64,000 nucleotides of DNA from Streptomyces europaeiscabiei (GTDB lineage Bacteria; Actinomycetota; Actinomycetes; Streptomycetales; Streptomycetaceae). Position 1 is the stretch's first letter, and the number at the start of each line of letters is the position of its first letter. A model generated the notes under the pieces. That model ran no database searches and was not told where the DNA came from. It saw only the letters and a list, made by a program, of their open reading frames with translations. Shown one piece after another: positions 7,938 through 16,262 of the stretch. The stretch is taken from contig NZ_CP107841.1 in assembly GCF_036346855.1 (NCBI RefSeq), positions 8,188,001-8,252,000 of the forward strand, written 5' to 3'. The position numbers and the translations under genes are program-made.

Positions 7938-9389
7938 CTAGTCCAGCGCGCCGTCGACGTCCGACAGCTTCACCGCGTAGAGCACGCGCTCCGGGATGGG
8001 GTCGGTGAGCGTCCACACCTCGCCGGTCTCCGGTGAGTAGGACAGGGAGGCGGTGTGCCGTCCCCAGCAGGCGTACGAGCGGAGGTCGGACTTCTGGTCG
8101 GCCTTGTCCGGCGCGCACCTGGCGGCCTCGGAGCCGTCCTCGTCCTGCCGCCAGAGCGTGCCGTGCCGGTCGGACTCCTCGGCGGCCTGGTCGACGTACC
8201 AGTTCCCCTTGTGGGCGAGGACCCCCCGGACACCGGTGGCCCCCGTCTCGTACGCCTCGGTGGCGACGGCGGCGCTCTCGCGGCCGGTGGTGGTGAGCAG
8301 GCCGGTGCGGTCGGCGGTGATGTCGAGGGCGTAGCGCCAGACGCGGGCGGGTTCATCGCGGCCGGGCCGGAACCGCTCGTTCGCGACGACCGTGGGTGGT
8401 GTCGACGTCCGGTCGAGGGAGAGCGAGCCGAAGCAGGGCACCGAGTCGTTGTCGCGCGCGTCGCAGCCGCGGCCCGCCGGTGGACTGTAGGCGGCGACAG
8501 CGGGCAGCGCGTACCGGTAGTGGTGGGCCGACCAGCCGTCGCCCACCCTGCCGATCGCGTCGCTGTCGGTCACGTCGGCGCGGAGGAAGCGGGCCAGGTC
8601 GAACACGTACAGGGAGTCGTCCCGCTGTCCGCGGCTCTGCGGGCCCCGCGCGGTGACGATCAGCTTGTCCTCGTACCAGGCCATGCCGCCGAGCCGGGAA
8701 CGCAGGCCCTCGAAGCCCTGTCCGCCGGTGGTCGGCACGACCAGCAGGACCCATCGGTACCTGAGGTTCGCGGGGTCACTGGCGTCGACGAAGGCGACCC
8801 GGGCGAGCCCTTCGTCGTCGACGGCGCCGACGTCGGTGCCGTCCGCACCGGTATTACCTGCGCCCGTGTGGTCCGCACCCGTGGTGCCGGCCTTCGTCGA
8901 GTCGGCGCCGGGCGTGCCGCTCCCGACGTCGCTGTGCGTCCAGCCGGCCGCGATGACCCGGTTGTTCCGGGACGTGGTGACCGAGCCGGGGACCCACCTG
9001 TCGTTGACCGCGTCGCCCGGCTCCCAGCAGTACGCCCGCGACGTCACCGGCTCGACGGGCAGATTGTCCTTCTCGGTGCTGAAACAGTCGCCCTCGTTGC
9101 GCATCGCGTGGTTCGCGCTGCGCAGTACCTCGTCGACGCCGACCCCGCCACCCATCTCGCGGGCCAGGGTGTTCAGCCCGGTGCTGTCGGTGAGGGTCTC
9201 CCTCAGCTGCAGCCTGCCCAGCTCGGCGGCCGAGGTGATGGAAGAGAGCGCGCCCGGTGTCTCACCGCCTGCCGCCTGCGATGTACTGATCAGCGTCGCC
9301 GCCGCCGTGAGGGCCAGCGCGGTCCCCGCCAGGGACGCGCGCAGCACACGTCCCCTTCTGCGTCGACGGTGCCTGCCGCGGTGCTGCAT
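7938..9389 (-). CDS. Secreted protein of unknown function
   Basis: The 483-residue product starts with an unusually basic n-region (HRGRHRRRRRGR), a hydrophobic core (SLAGTALALTAAATLIS) and a probable Ala-containing cleavage site, so it is likely exported. The mature part includes a degenerate low-complexity stretch of TGADxTxAG-like repeats and then strands rich in Trp and Tyr (VTARGP, LYVFDLARF, TLWRQDEDGSE), suggestive of a beta-propeller or similar. The ATG at 9389 follows GGGAGG. I do not recognise the family. It stands alone, flanked by a GNAT gene and a regulator on the same strand. Confidence 0.75.
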   Translation of the reverse strand: MQHRGRHRRRRRGRVLRASLAGTALALTAAATLISTSQAAGGETPGALSSITSAAELGRLQLRETLTDSTGLNTLAREMGGGVGVDEVLRSANHAMRNEGDCFSTEKDNLPVEPVTSRAYCWEPGDAVNDRWVPGSVTTSRNNRVIAAGWTHSDVGSGTPGADSTKAGTTGADHTGAGNTGADGTDVGAVDDEGLARVAFVDASDPANLRYRWVLLVVPTTGGQGFEGLRSRLGGMAWYEDKLIVTARGPQSRGQRDDSLYVFDLARFLRADVTDSDAIGRVGDGWSAHHYRYALPAVAAYSPPAGRGCDARDNDSVPCFGSLSLDRTSTPPTVVANERFRPGRDEPARVWRYALDITADRTGLLTTTGRESAAVATEAYETGATGVRGVLAHKGNWYVDQAAEESDRHGTLWRQDEDGSEAARCAPDKADQKSDLRSYACWGRHTASLSYSPETGEVWTLTDPIPERVLYAVKLSDVDGALD

Positions 9390-9582
9390 AAAACCTCCCG
9401 GGGACGGCCAACTGCCTACCAAGACCAAGATCTTGACGGAGAGGCAGGTGGGGCGGCCTGGCAGCGATGCTACGGCAGTGGGACACGTGTCACACCGAGG
9501 TCCCGAGAAATGCAGGGAGATCCCTCACCCCGAGGCCATGATCCGTTCACCGGGACGGGGGTCGAACGTGTTCGGCATGGGC

Positions 9583-10926
9583 TCAGGGGCCCGGCTCGGC
9601 CCTCTCGTGTCCCGAAGATCCTTCGCCCGGGAACCGGTCACCCGCAGTGGTGCCCCGTGCCCGTACCACCCCCGGCGCCACCGAGTGCGGGAACAGGTCC
9701 AACGGGGTTTCGGGGAGGAGGACTTCGACGTCGGCCCGTTCGGTGAACCGGTACGGGCGGTGGTCGAGGAAGGTACCGAGATAGCGGCGTACGCGGGACA
9801 TCTCGGCGCGGACGGTGACGGTGCGGGCGGGGTCGCCGAACATGTCGTCGGCGAGGGCGGAGGCGCTGCGCCCGCCGCGGTGGAGGGCGAGCAGGTACAG
9901 GAGTTCGGCGTGGCGGGGGGTGAGCTCATGGGTCCAGGAGCCCGCGCAGCCGACGACGGTGACGGTCCAGCGGCGTGGGTGGGAGACGTCGAGGGTGATG
10001 TGCGTGGCGGTCGGGGCGGGCGCGGCGTCCGCGGTGGGGCGTATCAGCCATCCGGCGGGCAGCGGGTCGACGGTGCACAGGCCGAGCGCGGGGAACCAGC
10101 AGCAGCCGGGGGACAGGGACTTGGGGAGGGCCACCCGGCTGGTGTACGGCATGCCGGTCACGGCGGCGGTCCAGCCGTCCGGGTCGACGGCGACCGCGCG
10201 GCCGCCGATACGGGCCAGGACCGGGGCCGCCACCGCGCGCAGCTGTTCGAGCGAGGTCAGGTGCAGGTCCCGTAGACGGGCCTCGGCGAGTTTGGCGACC
10301 GAGTCGACCAGGGCGAGGGTGGAGGGATGCAGGGTCTCCAGGGGGCCGCTGATGTCCACCGCGCCGAGCAGCCGGCCGTCGCGCGGGTCGGTGATGGGGG
10401 CGCCGGTGCAGGTCCAGGGGTGCAGGGCGCGGACGAAGTGCTCGGCGGAGAAGACCTGCACGGCGCGGCGGGAGACGAGGGGCGTACCGACGCCGTTCGT
10501 GCCGACCGTCTCCTCGCGCCAGTCCGCGCCGATCCCGAGGCCGTGCCCGTCGGCCTTGCGGAGCACGGCCGTACTGCCCTCGCGCCACAGCACCCGGGCG
10601 TCGGCGTCCGCGACCATCATGATGTGCTGCGTGGTGTCCGCGAGGGAGAGCAGCCCCTCGCGGAGCACCGGCAGGACGTGGCGGAGCCGTGAGGTCCGGC
10701 GGCGGCGCTCGACCTCGTCGCGGCCGAGGAGGTCGGACCGGAAGTCGTGGTCGGGGTCGATGCCGCTGTGCGCCATGCGGCCCCAGGACTCGCGGATCGC
10801 GGGGCGCGGGGCGGGTTTCGAGGGCCGGCCGTCGAGGACGGAGGCGCGTGCCTCGCCGAGAACCCGGGCCGCTCGGGCGGCGTCCGTGGCGGTGAGCCGC
10901 GCGACTTCCATCGGCGAGTGCGGCAC
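9583..10926 (-). CDS. GAF-domain transcriptional regulator
   Basis: The 447-residue product looks like a one-component regulator. A long N-terminal region (about 50-210) resembles the GAF sensor part of AcoR-like regulators: RESWGRMAHSGIDPDHDF, ETVGTNGVGTPL and FSAEHFVRALHPWTCTGAPI. There is no sigma-54 AAA+ domain. A C-terminal segment (LTPRHAELLYLLALHRGGRSA...) has the shape of a winged-helix DNA-binding domain. The GTG at 10926 has GGAGG five bases upstream and is preferred to the ATG five codons later. The same frame stays open far upstream into the next gene, which is incidental. It may control the adjacent dehydrogenase or a distant aldehyde/alcohol gene. Confidence 0.82.
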   Translation of the reverse strand: MPHSPMEVARLTATDAARAARVLGEARASVLDGRPSKPAPRPAIRESWGRMAHSGIDPDHDFRSDLLGRDEVERRRRTSRLRHVLPVLREGLLSLADTTQHIMMVADADARVLWREGSTAVLRKADGHGLGIGADWREETVGTNGVGTPLVSRRAVQVFSAEHFVRALHPWTCTGAPITDPRDGRLLGAVDISGPLETLHPSTLALVDSVAKLAEARLRDLHLTSLEQLRAVAAPVLARIGGRAVAVDPDGWTAAVTGMPYTSRVALPKSLSPGCCWFPALGLCTVDPLPAGWLIRPTADAAPAPTATHITLDVSHPRRWTVTVVGCAGSWTHELTPRHAELLYLLALHRGGRSASALADDMFGDPARTVTVRAEMSRVRRYLGTFLDHRPYRFTERADVEVLLPETPLDLFPHSVAPGVVRARGTTAGDRFPGEGSSGHERAEPGP

Positions 10927-11068
10927 TCGTTCCTCCCCGGCAGGCCGCTCGCTCCTCGGCCCCTGGTGGCCGTGGCAGCCGGGTCTGCGCGACGGCGTTG
11001 ACTGCGGGTTCACAGTCTGCCGCTCTTCGGCCACGGAGGGACACACTCCGGGCACAGAGCGCAGACGA

Positions 11069-11086
11069 GTTGCAACCCCCTGCAAC
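11069..11086. promoter_or_regulatory. Inverted repeat GTTGC-N8-GCAAC upstream of the GAF regulator
   Basis: GTTGC AACCCCCT GCAAC lies 143-160 bases before the GAF regulator start, in the short region between it and the upstream dehydrogenase. It is a plausible autoregulatory site, but 5-base arms can occur by chance in 320 bases. Confidence 0.3.
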
Positions 11087-11171
11087 CCTGGCGAACCGCC
11101 GCACGCTCCTTGAAACTTGTTCAACGTCGCCCTGTGCGGCGTGTGCGCTCCGCTCAGAAGGGGCCCGAGAA

Positions 11172-11209
11172 GCGGGGGTGGTGCCGTGTCGGCGCAGCAC
11201 CACCCCCGC
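11172..11209 (-). terminator. Hairpin terminator after the acyl-CoA dehydrogenase gene
   Basis: Perfect 13-base arms GCGGGGGTGGTGC (11172-11184) and GCACCACCCCCGC (11197-11209) with a 12-base loop lie about 40 bases past the stop of the minus-strand dehydrogenase. No T-run follows, as is usual in Streptomyces. It separates that gene from the GAF regulator. Confidence 0.75.
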
Positions 11210-11249
11210 GTCGGACCACCCGAAAGAGGGCACGTGGCCCGGGCGGAAC

Positions 11250-12893
11250 TCAGCTGACCGGACGCGCCCGTTCCACCACCGACGCCAGGTCCAGCGTGTG
11301 GGGCAGTGTGCCGAAGGCCGTGCCCCGGTCGCCGCCCAGCCGGGAGGCGCAGAACGCGTCGGCGACCGCCGGGGGCGCATACCGCACGAGGAGCGCCCCT
11401 TGCAGGACGAGGGCGAGTCGCTCCACGAGCCGGCGCGCGCGGGCCTCGATGCCGTCCAGATCGGCGAGTTCGGTCAGCAGGTCCTTGATCGCGCCGTCGA
11501 GCCGGTGGTCTCCGCCCCGGGCCCGGCCCACCTCCCGCAAGTAGGCGTCCAAAGCCTGCGGTTCGCGCCGCAGTGCGCGCAGCACGTCGAGTGCCTGCAC
11601 GTTTCCGGCCCCCTCCCAGAGGGAGTTGAGCGGGGACTCGCGCAACAGGCGGGGCATGCCGGACTCCTCGACATAACCGTTGCCGCCGAGGCACTCGGCG
11701 GCCTCCACCACGAGCGGGGCGCAGCGCTTGGTCACCCAGTACTTGGCGACCGGCACCGCCAGCCGCAAGAACGAGCGTTCGTTCTCGTTGCCCGCCTCCG
11801 CCGCGTCGTACGCCGAGGCCACACGCAGCGCGAGCGTCGTCGCCGCCTCCGACTCCAGCGCGAGATCCGCGAGGACGTTGCGCATCAGCGGCTTGTCGAT
11901 CAGCCGCCCGCCGAACGCCTCCCGGTACGAGCAGTGGTGCACCGCCTGCGCCACCGCCTGCCGCATCAGCGAGGCCGCGCCCAGCGCGCAGTCCAGCCGG
12001 GTGGCCGCCACCATCCCGATGATCGTGCGCACCCCCCGCCCCTCGTCCCCGACCCGGCGCGCCCACGTTCCGTCGAACTCGACCTCGGCGGAGGCGTTCG
12101 ACCGATTGCCCAGCTTCTCCTTCAGCCGCTGGATGCGGAACACGTTCCGCGACCCGTCGGCCAGCACCCGGGGCACCAGGAAACAGGTCAGTCCGCCCGG
12201 AGCCTGCGCCAGCACCAGGAACCCGTCCGACATCGGCGCCGAGCAGAACCACTTGTGGCCGGTCAGCTCGTACGTTCCGTCCTCGGCCAGCGGCCGCGCC
12301 GCGGTGGTGTTGGCGCGTACGTCGCTGCCCCCCTGCTTCTCGGTCATGCCCATCCCGAAGAGGGCGCCGGCCTTCTGGTCGGCGGGCCGCAGGTCCCAGT
12401 CGTAGAGCGTGGACGTCAGCCGAGGTTCCCACTCGGCGGCGAGCGCCGGGTCCGTGCGCAGGGCGGGTACCGCCGCGTGGGTCATGGACAGCGGGCAGCC
12501 GTTGCCGGCCTCGACCTGGGTCCAGACGACGAACGCGGCGGCTCGCCGCACATGCCCGCCGGGCCGTGTCCAGGCCGCCGTCAGCCCCGCCGAGACCCCC
12601 TTGCCGAGCAGTCGGTGCCACGACGGATGGAACTCCACCTCGTCCACCCGGTGCCCGTACCGGTCGTACGCCCGTAGCTTCGGCGGATTCTCGTTCGCCA
12701 GCCGCCCCCACTCCTGCACCTGCGCGGAGCCCGCCGCACGCCCGAACCCCGTCAGTTCGTCCCGGGCCTCGTCCAGCAGCTCCGGCGCCAGATGCCGGTC
12801 GACCGCCTCCGTCAGGACCTGGTCGGCGGCGAAGACGTCGTAGTCCACCAGGGGCGGAGCCTGATTGGTCACTTCATGGGTGCGGGCTGCCAT
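11250..12893 (-). CDS. AidB-like acyl-CoA dehydrogenase
   Basis: The 547-residue product is an FAD-dependent acyl-CoA dehydrogenase of the AidB type. It begins NQAPPLVDYDVFAADQVLTEAV, as AidB proteins do, and continues with GMGMTEKQGGSDVRANTT and GHKWFCSAPMSDGFLVLAQA (FAD/substrate segment). It has a LGGNGYVEESGMPRLLRESPLNSLWEGAGN motif and an extra C-terminal helical domain. At about 545 residues it fits AidB (about 540) rather than ordinary acyl-CoA dehydrogenases (about 380). AidB is linked to alkylation response in E. coli, but many actinobacterial members are simply annotated as dehydrogenases. The real substrate is unknown. It is monocistronic, with its own terminator. Confidence 0.88.
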   Translation of the reverse strand: MAARTHEVTNQAPPLVDYDVFAADQVLTEAVDRHLAPELLDEARDELTGFGRAAGSAQVQEWGRLANENPPKLRAYDRYGHRVDEVEFHPSWHRLLGKGVSAGLTAAWTRPGGHVRRAAAFVVWTQVEAGNGCPLSMTHAAVPALRTDPALAAEWEPRLTSTLYDWDLRPADQKAGALFGMGMTEKQGGSDVRANTTAARPLAEDGTYELTGHKWFCSAPMSDGFLVLAQAPGGLTCFLVPRVLADGSRNVFRIQRLKEKLGNRSNASAEVEFDGTWARRVGDEGRGVRTIIGMVAATRLDCALGAASLMRQAVAQAVHHCSYREAFGGRLIDKPLMRNVLADLALESEAATTLALRVASAYDAAEAGNENERSFLRLAVPVAKYWVTKRCAPLVVEAAECLGGNGYVEESGMPRLLRESPLNSLWEGAGNVQALDVLRALRREPQALDAYLREVGRARGGDHRLDGAIKDLLTELADLDGIEARARRLVERLALVLQGALLVRYAPPAVADAFCASRLGGDRGTAFGTLPHTLDLASVVERARPVS

Positions 12894-13037
12894 GACAGGA
12901 ACCTACCCGTCGGCATCGCATCGTCACGGCGACGCTCACCGGTGTCCGGCGGGGAGGAGCCCGACGGGCCGGTGTCTCGCGGGCAGGAGTCCGGCGCCGG
13001 ACCGGAGCGGGCCGGCGCCCGACTCACGGAGGCCGGC

Positions 13038-14048
13038 TCAGACGGGCGCCGCCAGCTCGCCCGTCCCCAGTTCCCCCGTTCCGAACTCCTCCTCCGGGTC
13101 CAGTACGGCCTCCCCGTACTGTTCCAGCGGCCAGCCCGGCCGGTAGACGGTGTCGAGATAGCGCTCCCCGAGGTCCGGGGAGATCGCCACCGCCGTGGTG
13201 TCGGGCGAGCCGTTGCGGGCCAGCCACTCGCCGGCGCCGCTGACGACCGTGCCGGTGGAGCCCCCGAAGAGGAAGCCGCGCCGGGCCATGCGGTGGCAGG
13301 CCCGTACGGTGTCGATCTCCTCCACCCGGACGACGTCGTCCACATAGGACGCGTCGAGCAGCGCCGGGGTCACGCTCGTGCCGAGCCCCGGGATCATCCG
13401 GCGGCCCGGCGCCCCGCCGAACGCGACCGAACCGACGCTGTCCACGGCGACGATCCGCACCCGGCGCCGCCGCTCCCAGAACCACTGGGCGCAGCCCATC
13501 AGCGTCCCCGAGGTGCCGACCCCCACGAACAGCACGTCCAGACGCGGGAACTGCCGGGCGATGGCGGGCGCGGTGGTGCGGTAGTGCGCCTGCCAGTTCG
13601 CCTGATTGGTGTACTGGTCGAGCCACACGTACCGCTGGTCGGTGGCGCACAGCGCACGGACGTACGCGATCCGGGCGCCGAGGAAACCCCCGTGCGGGTC
13701 CGGCTCGGAGATGACGTGGACCCGGCTGCCCAGCGCCTCGATCATGCGCCGGGTCTGTGGATTGCACCGGGAATCGGTCACGCACAGAAACCGGTAACCC
13801 CGGCTCGCCGCGATCATGCTCAGCGCGACGCCCAGATTGCCGGACGACGACTCGACGAGCGTCGAGCCCGGCCCGATACGTCCTTCCCGTTCGGCGGCCC
13901 GCACCATCTCGGACGCGGCCTTGACCTTGATCGAGCCGGCGAAGTTGAATCCCTCGCACTTCAGGAAGAGCCCGTGTCCGACGACCTGGCGCAGATCGAC
14001 GTACAGCTCCTCCTCGTTGAAGTCCGTGGGAACGGATATGACTGGCAC
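13038..14048 (-). CDS. sbnA: SbnA-like N-(2-amino-2-carboxyethyl)-L-glutamate synthase
   Basis: The product (336 residues) is a PLP enzyme of the cysteine synthase fold. Lys41 in GSIKVKAA is the likely Schiff-base lysine, with ESSSGNLG at 66-73 and the phosphate-binding loop GVGTSGTLMG. In staphyloferrin B biosynthesis SbnA joins O-phosphoserine and L-glutamate to give N-(2-amino-2-carboxyethyl)-L-glutamate, the precursor of L-2,3-diaminopropionate. Assignment to SbnA rather than CysK rests on the ESSSGNLG/SIKVKA motifs and above all on the adjoining SbnB gene. The GTG start follows AGGGGGG. It is the last gene of the five-gene NRPS set and lies 48 bases after sbnB. Confidence 0.85.
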   Translation of the reverse strand: MPVISVPTDFNEEELYVDLRQVVGHGLFLKCEGFNFAGSIKVKAASEMVRAAEREGRIGPGSTLVESSSGNLGVALSMIAASRGYRFLCVTDSRCNPQTRRMIEALGSRVHVISEPDPHGGFLGARIAYVRALCATDQRYVWLDQYTNQANWQAHYRTTAPAIARQFPRLDVLFVGVGTSGTLMGCAQWFWERRRRVRIVAVDSVGSVAFGGAPGRRMIPGLGTSVTPALLDASYVDDVVRVEEIDTVRACHRMARRGFLFGGSTGTVVSGAGEWLARNGSPDTTAVAISPDLGERYLDTVYRPGWPLEQYGEAVLDPEEEFGTGELGTGELAAPV

Positions 14049-14095
14049 TGCGGCCCCCCTGGTTGTGCAATGTCGTACTCGCTGTGCCCGGCCGC

Positions 14096-15139
14096 TCAGC
14101 CGTGGCGGCGCAGCTCGTGGAAGAAGTCGTCCACGACCCGTAGTCCGCCGGAGCGGACCACCTGCTCGTGAACATGACCGCCGACCGCGAGGTCGAGGAC
14201 CCCGAGGCCGAAGGGCGAGAAGATCACCGGCCGGTCCGCCGGCACGGTCGCCCGGCCGGTGAGGACGGAGTGGAGCGTCCCGTCGAGGAAGTCCCGTGCG
14301 CCGGTGAGCTGTTCGGTCAGGTGCGGTGAGGTGTCGGCCTTGAGGCAGTGCTCGACGTCGTCGACGAAGTTCGCCGACGCGAGCAGCACCTCGGGCGCGA
14401 GATCGCGCAGCGACACGTGCAGCACCAGCGGGTTGTGGGCGAACCACTTCGGTTCACGGATGTGCGGCTCGCCCGCGATCGTGGCGAGGACCACCAGGTC
14501 GCTCGCCCGGATCACGTCCTCGGCGCTGTCGTACATGCTCACCCGCCCGTCCGCGCCGGACCGCTCCAGGTACCCCCGGAACCCCGTCGCGCTGTCCGCG
14601 GACAGGTCGTGCACCCCCACCTCCTCGAACGCGAAGCCGGTCGCCGCGAGGAACGTGTGGATGTACCGGGCGATCAGGCCCGTGCCGAGGAAGCCGACCC
14701 GCGTCGGGCGCGGCGCCCCCCGGCGCGCGTCGCTCAGCCGGTCGGCCGCCAGCGCCGCCGACGCGGCCGTCCGGGTGGCGCTGATGATGGAGGCCTCCAG
14801 GCATGCGAACGGATAGCCGGTGGCGTGGTCGTTGAGGATCAGTACGGCGGAGGCGCGCGGCAGCCCGCTCGCCGTGTTCTCCGGGAAGCTGGAGACCCAT
14901 TTCAATCCGTCCACCTGGAACTTCCCGCCCAGTGAGGCGGGCAGCGCGATGATCCGCGAGGACGGGCGGTCGGGGAAGCGGAGGAAGTACGACGGCGGAT
15001 TGACCGTGTCGCCCGTGTCCCCGTCCCCGTGCAACAGGTAGGCGGACTCGACCAGTTCGACGATCTCCCGTTCCCGGCCCCGCAGGGCCTGCTGCACCTG
15101 GGCGCCGGAGATCACGGCGAAACCCGGAACCTCGGTCAT
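14096..15139 (-). CDS. sbnB: SbnB-like dehydrogenase, 2,3-diaminopropionate biosynthesis
   Basis: The 347-residue product belongs to the ornithine cyclodeaminase/mu-crystallin family. It has a Rossmann motif GTGLIARY at about 152-159 and the N-terminal PPSYFLRFPDRPSSRIIALPASLGG segment typical of SbnB. SbnB oxidatively hydrolyses the SbnA product with NAD, releasing L-2,3-diaminopropionate and 2-oxoglutarate. Its ATG overlaps the stop of the upstream oxygenase gene (ATGA), indicating coupled translation. The pairing of SbnA and SbnB next to an adenylation-domain gene strongly predicts a diaminopropionate-containing product. 2-Oxoglutarate, released here, is also the co-substrate of the coupled oxygenase. 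Confidence 0.88.
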   Translation of the reverse strand: MTEVPGFAVISGAQVQQALRGREREIVELVESAYLLHGDGDTGDTVNPPSYFLRFPDRPSSRIIALPASLGGKFQVDGLKWVSSFPENTASGLPRASAVLILNDHATGYPFACLEASIISATRTAASAALAADRLSDARRGAPRPTRVGFLGTGLIARYIHTFLAATGFAFEEVGVHDLSADSATGFRGYLERSGADGRVSMYDSAEDVIRASDLVVLATIAGEPHIREPKWFAHNPLVLHVSLRDLAPEVLLASANFVDDVEHCLKADTSPHLTEQLTGARDFLDGTLHSVLTGRATVPADRPVIFSPFGLGVLDLAVGGHVHEQVVRSGGLRVVDDFFHELRRHG

Positions 15140-16221
15140 CGGAAGCTCACCTCGTCCTTCGAGCCGGAGTCGTGCGTGTCGGAGTGCTGTGTGCCCGGCC
15201 GCTGTGTGTCGCAGGGCCGTGTGCCGGAGTGCTGCGTGCCGCAGTCGGTCGGCCGTACCGGGTCCGCCAGGCCCACCAGCACCTCGCGCGGTCCCTCGAA
15301 GGGCTCACGGCTGTGGGCGCAGCGGATGTTGTCGACGAGAAGCAGGTCACCGGGCCGCCACGGTTCGCGGACGGTGTGCGCCTCGTAGACCTCGTTGAGC
15401 GTCTCGACGACATCGGCGCCGATCGGATCGCCGTCGCCGTAGCGGGTGTTGAAGGGCAGCCCGTCGGCCCCGTACATGTCCACCAGGTACTCGCGCACCT
15501 CGGCGTCCATGGTCCATTCGTTGAGGAACGCGATCTGGTTGAACCAGCAGCGGCGGCCGGTCACCGGATGCCGCAGGACGGCGGCGCGCCGCTGCCGGGT
15601 GTGCAGGGACCCGTCGGGCTGCCAGGCGAACTCGATGGAGTGGGCCCGGCAGTAGGCCTCGACGACGTGCCGGTCGTCGGTGCCGAACGCCTCGGCGATC
15701 GACGCGCCGATCTCGTCGTTGTACGAGCGGGTGAGCAGCCAGCCGTCCCGCTCGAACCGCTTGGTCAGCTCCGTCGGCAGCGCCGCCAGTACGGCCTCCG
15801 CGTCGGCGACGCCGGTCGCCCCGCCCCGCCCGGCGGCTTCCAGGCAGGCGAACAGCATCAGGCCGGGGAACTCCCGTGTGTAGCTCAACTCGTGGTGCAT
15901 GCACATCGGTTGGGTCGACGGCCAGGCCGTCGAGGAGTACACCCCGTCCGGGTACGTCCGCCGGGGCGCGAAGGCCTCCTTCTCGATCATCAGTGTGTCG
16001 GTCAACCCGCGGAAGACCGCGCCGACCTCGGCCGCGTCCCGCAGCCCGAGACCGCGTACGAGGACCGAGCCGTGCTCGGCGACGGCGGCACGCAGGGCGT
16101 CCCGCCGCTCGGCCGCCCACAGGGGGGCGGGTTCGGCGGGGGAGACGGCGAGGAGCGGCGGCCTGCCGGGCGATGTCTCGATGCCCGGCGGGAGAAGGGG
16201 AGTCGAGTTCGACGGGGGCAT
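15136..16221 (-). CDS. Fe(II)/2-oxoglutarate oxygenase, TauD/clavaminate synthase-like
   Basis: The 361-residue product is a TauD/TfdA-superfamily oxygenase. Proposed iron ligands are His109 and Glu111 (MCMHHELSY) and distal His303 (DNIRCAHSREPF), with a downstream Arg for 2-oxoglutarate. The His-x-Glu rather than His-x-Asp pattern is that of clavaminate synthase and VioC-type amino acid hydroxylases. The likely job is beta-hydroxylation of an amino acid, free or carrier-bound. The C-terminal 35 residues are a low-complexity Gly-Thr-Gln-His-Ser-rich tail. The ATG follows AAAGGA by seven bases, and the stop overlaps the sbnB start. Substrate assignment is inference. Confidence 0.85.
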   Translation of the reverse strand: MPPSNSTPLLPPGIETSPGRPPLLAVSPAEPAPLWAAERRDALRAAVAEHGSVLVRGLGLRDAAEVGAVFRGLTDTLMIEKEAFAPRRTYPDGVYSSTAWPSTQPMCMHHELSYTREFPGLMLFACLEAAGRGGATGVADAEAVLAALPTELTKRFERDGWLLTRSYNDEIGASIAEAFGTDDRHVVEAYCRAHSIEFAWQPDGSLHTRQRRAAVLRHPVTGRRCWFNQIAFLNEWTMDAEVREYLVDMYGADGLPFNTRYGDGDPIGADVVETLNEVYEAHTVREPWRPGDLLLVDNIRCAHSREPFEGPREVLVGLADPVRPTDCGTQHSGTRPCDTQRPGTQHSDTHDSGSKDEVSFR

Positions 16222-16262
16222 CGCCCCGTCCTTTCGACGGCGCCCGGCGGATCGGCGGCGGT

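Noticed and set aside
10927..12711. In-frame upstream extension of the GAF regulator through the dehydrogenase gene
   Set aside because: The extension is Arg/Gly-rich noise in another frame of the AidB-like gene, crosses a strong terminator, and a good ribosome binding site marks the start at 10926.
13038..14048. Cysteine synthase (CysK) belonging with the sulfate operon
   Set aside because: The fold is the same, but the gene is 6 kb away, next to SbnB, and has SbnA-like ESSSGNLG and SIKVKA motifs.
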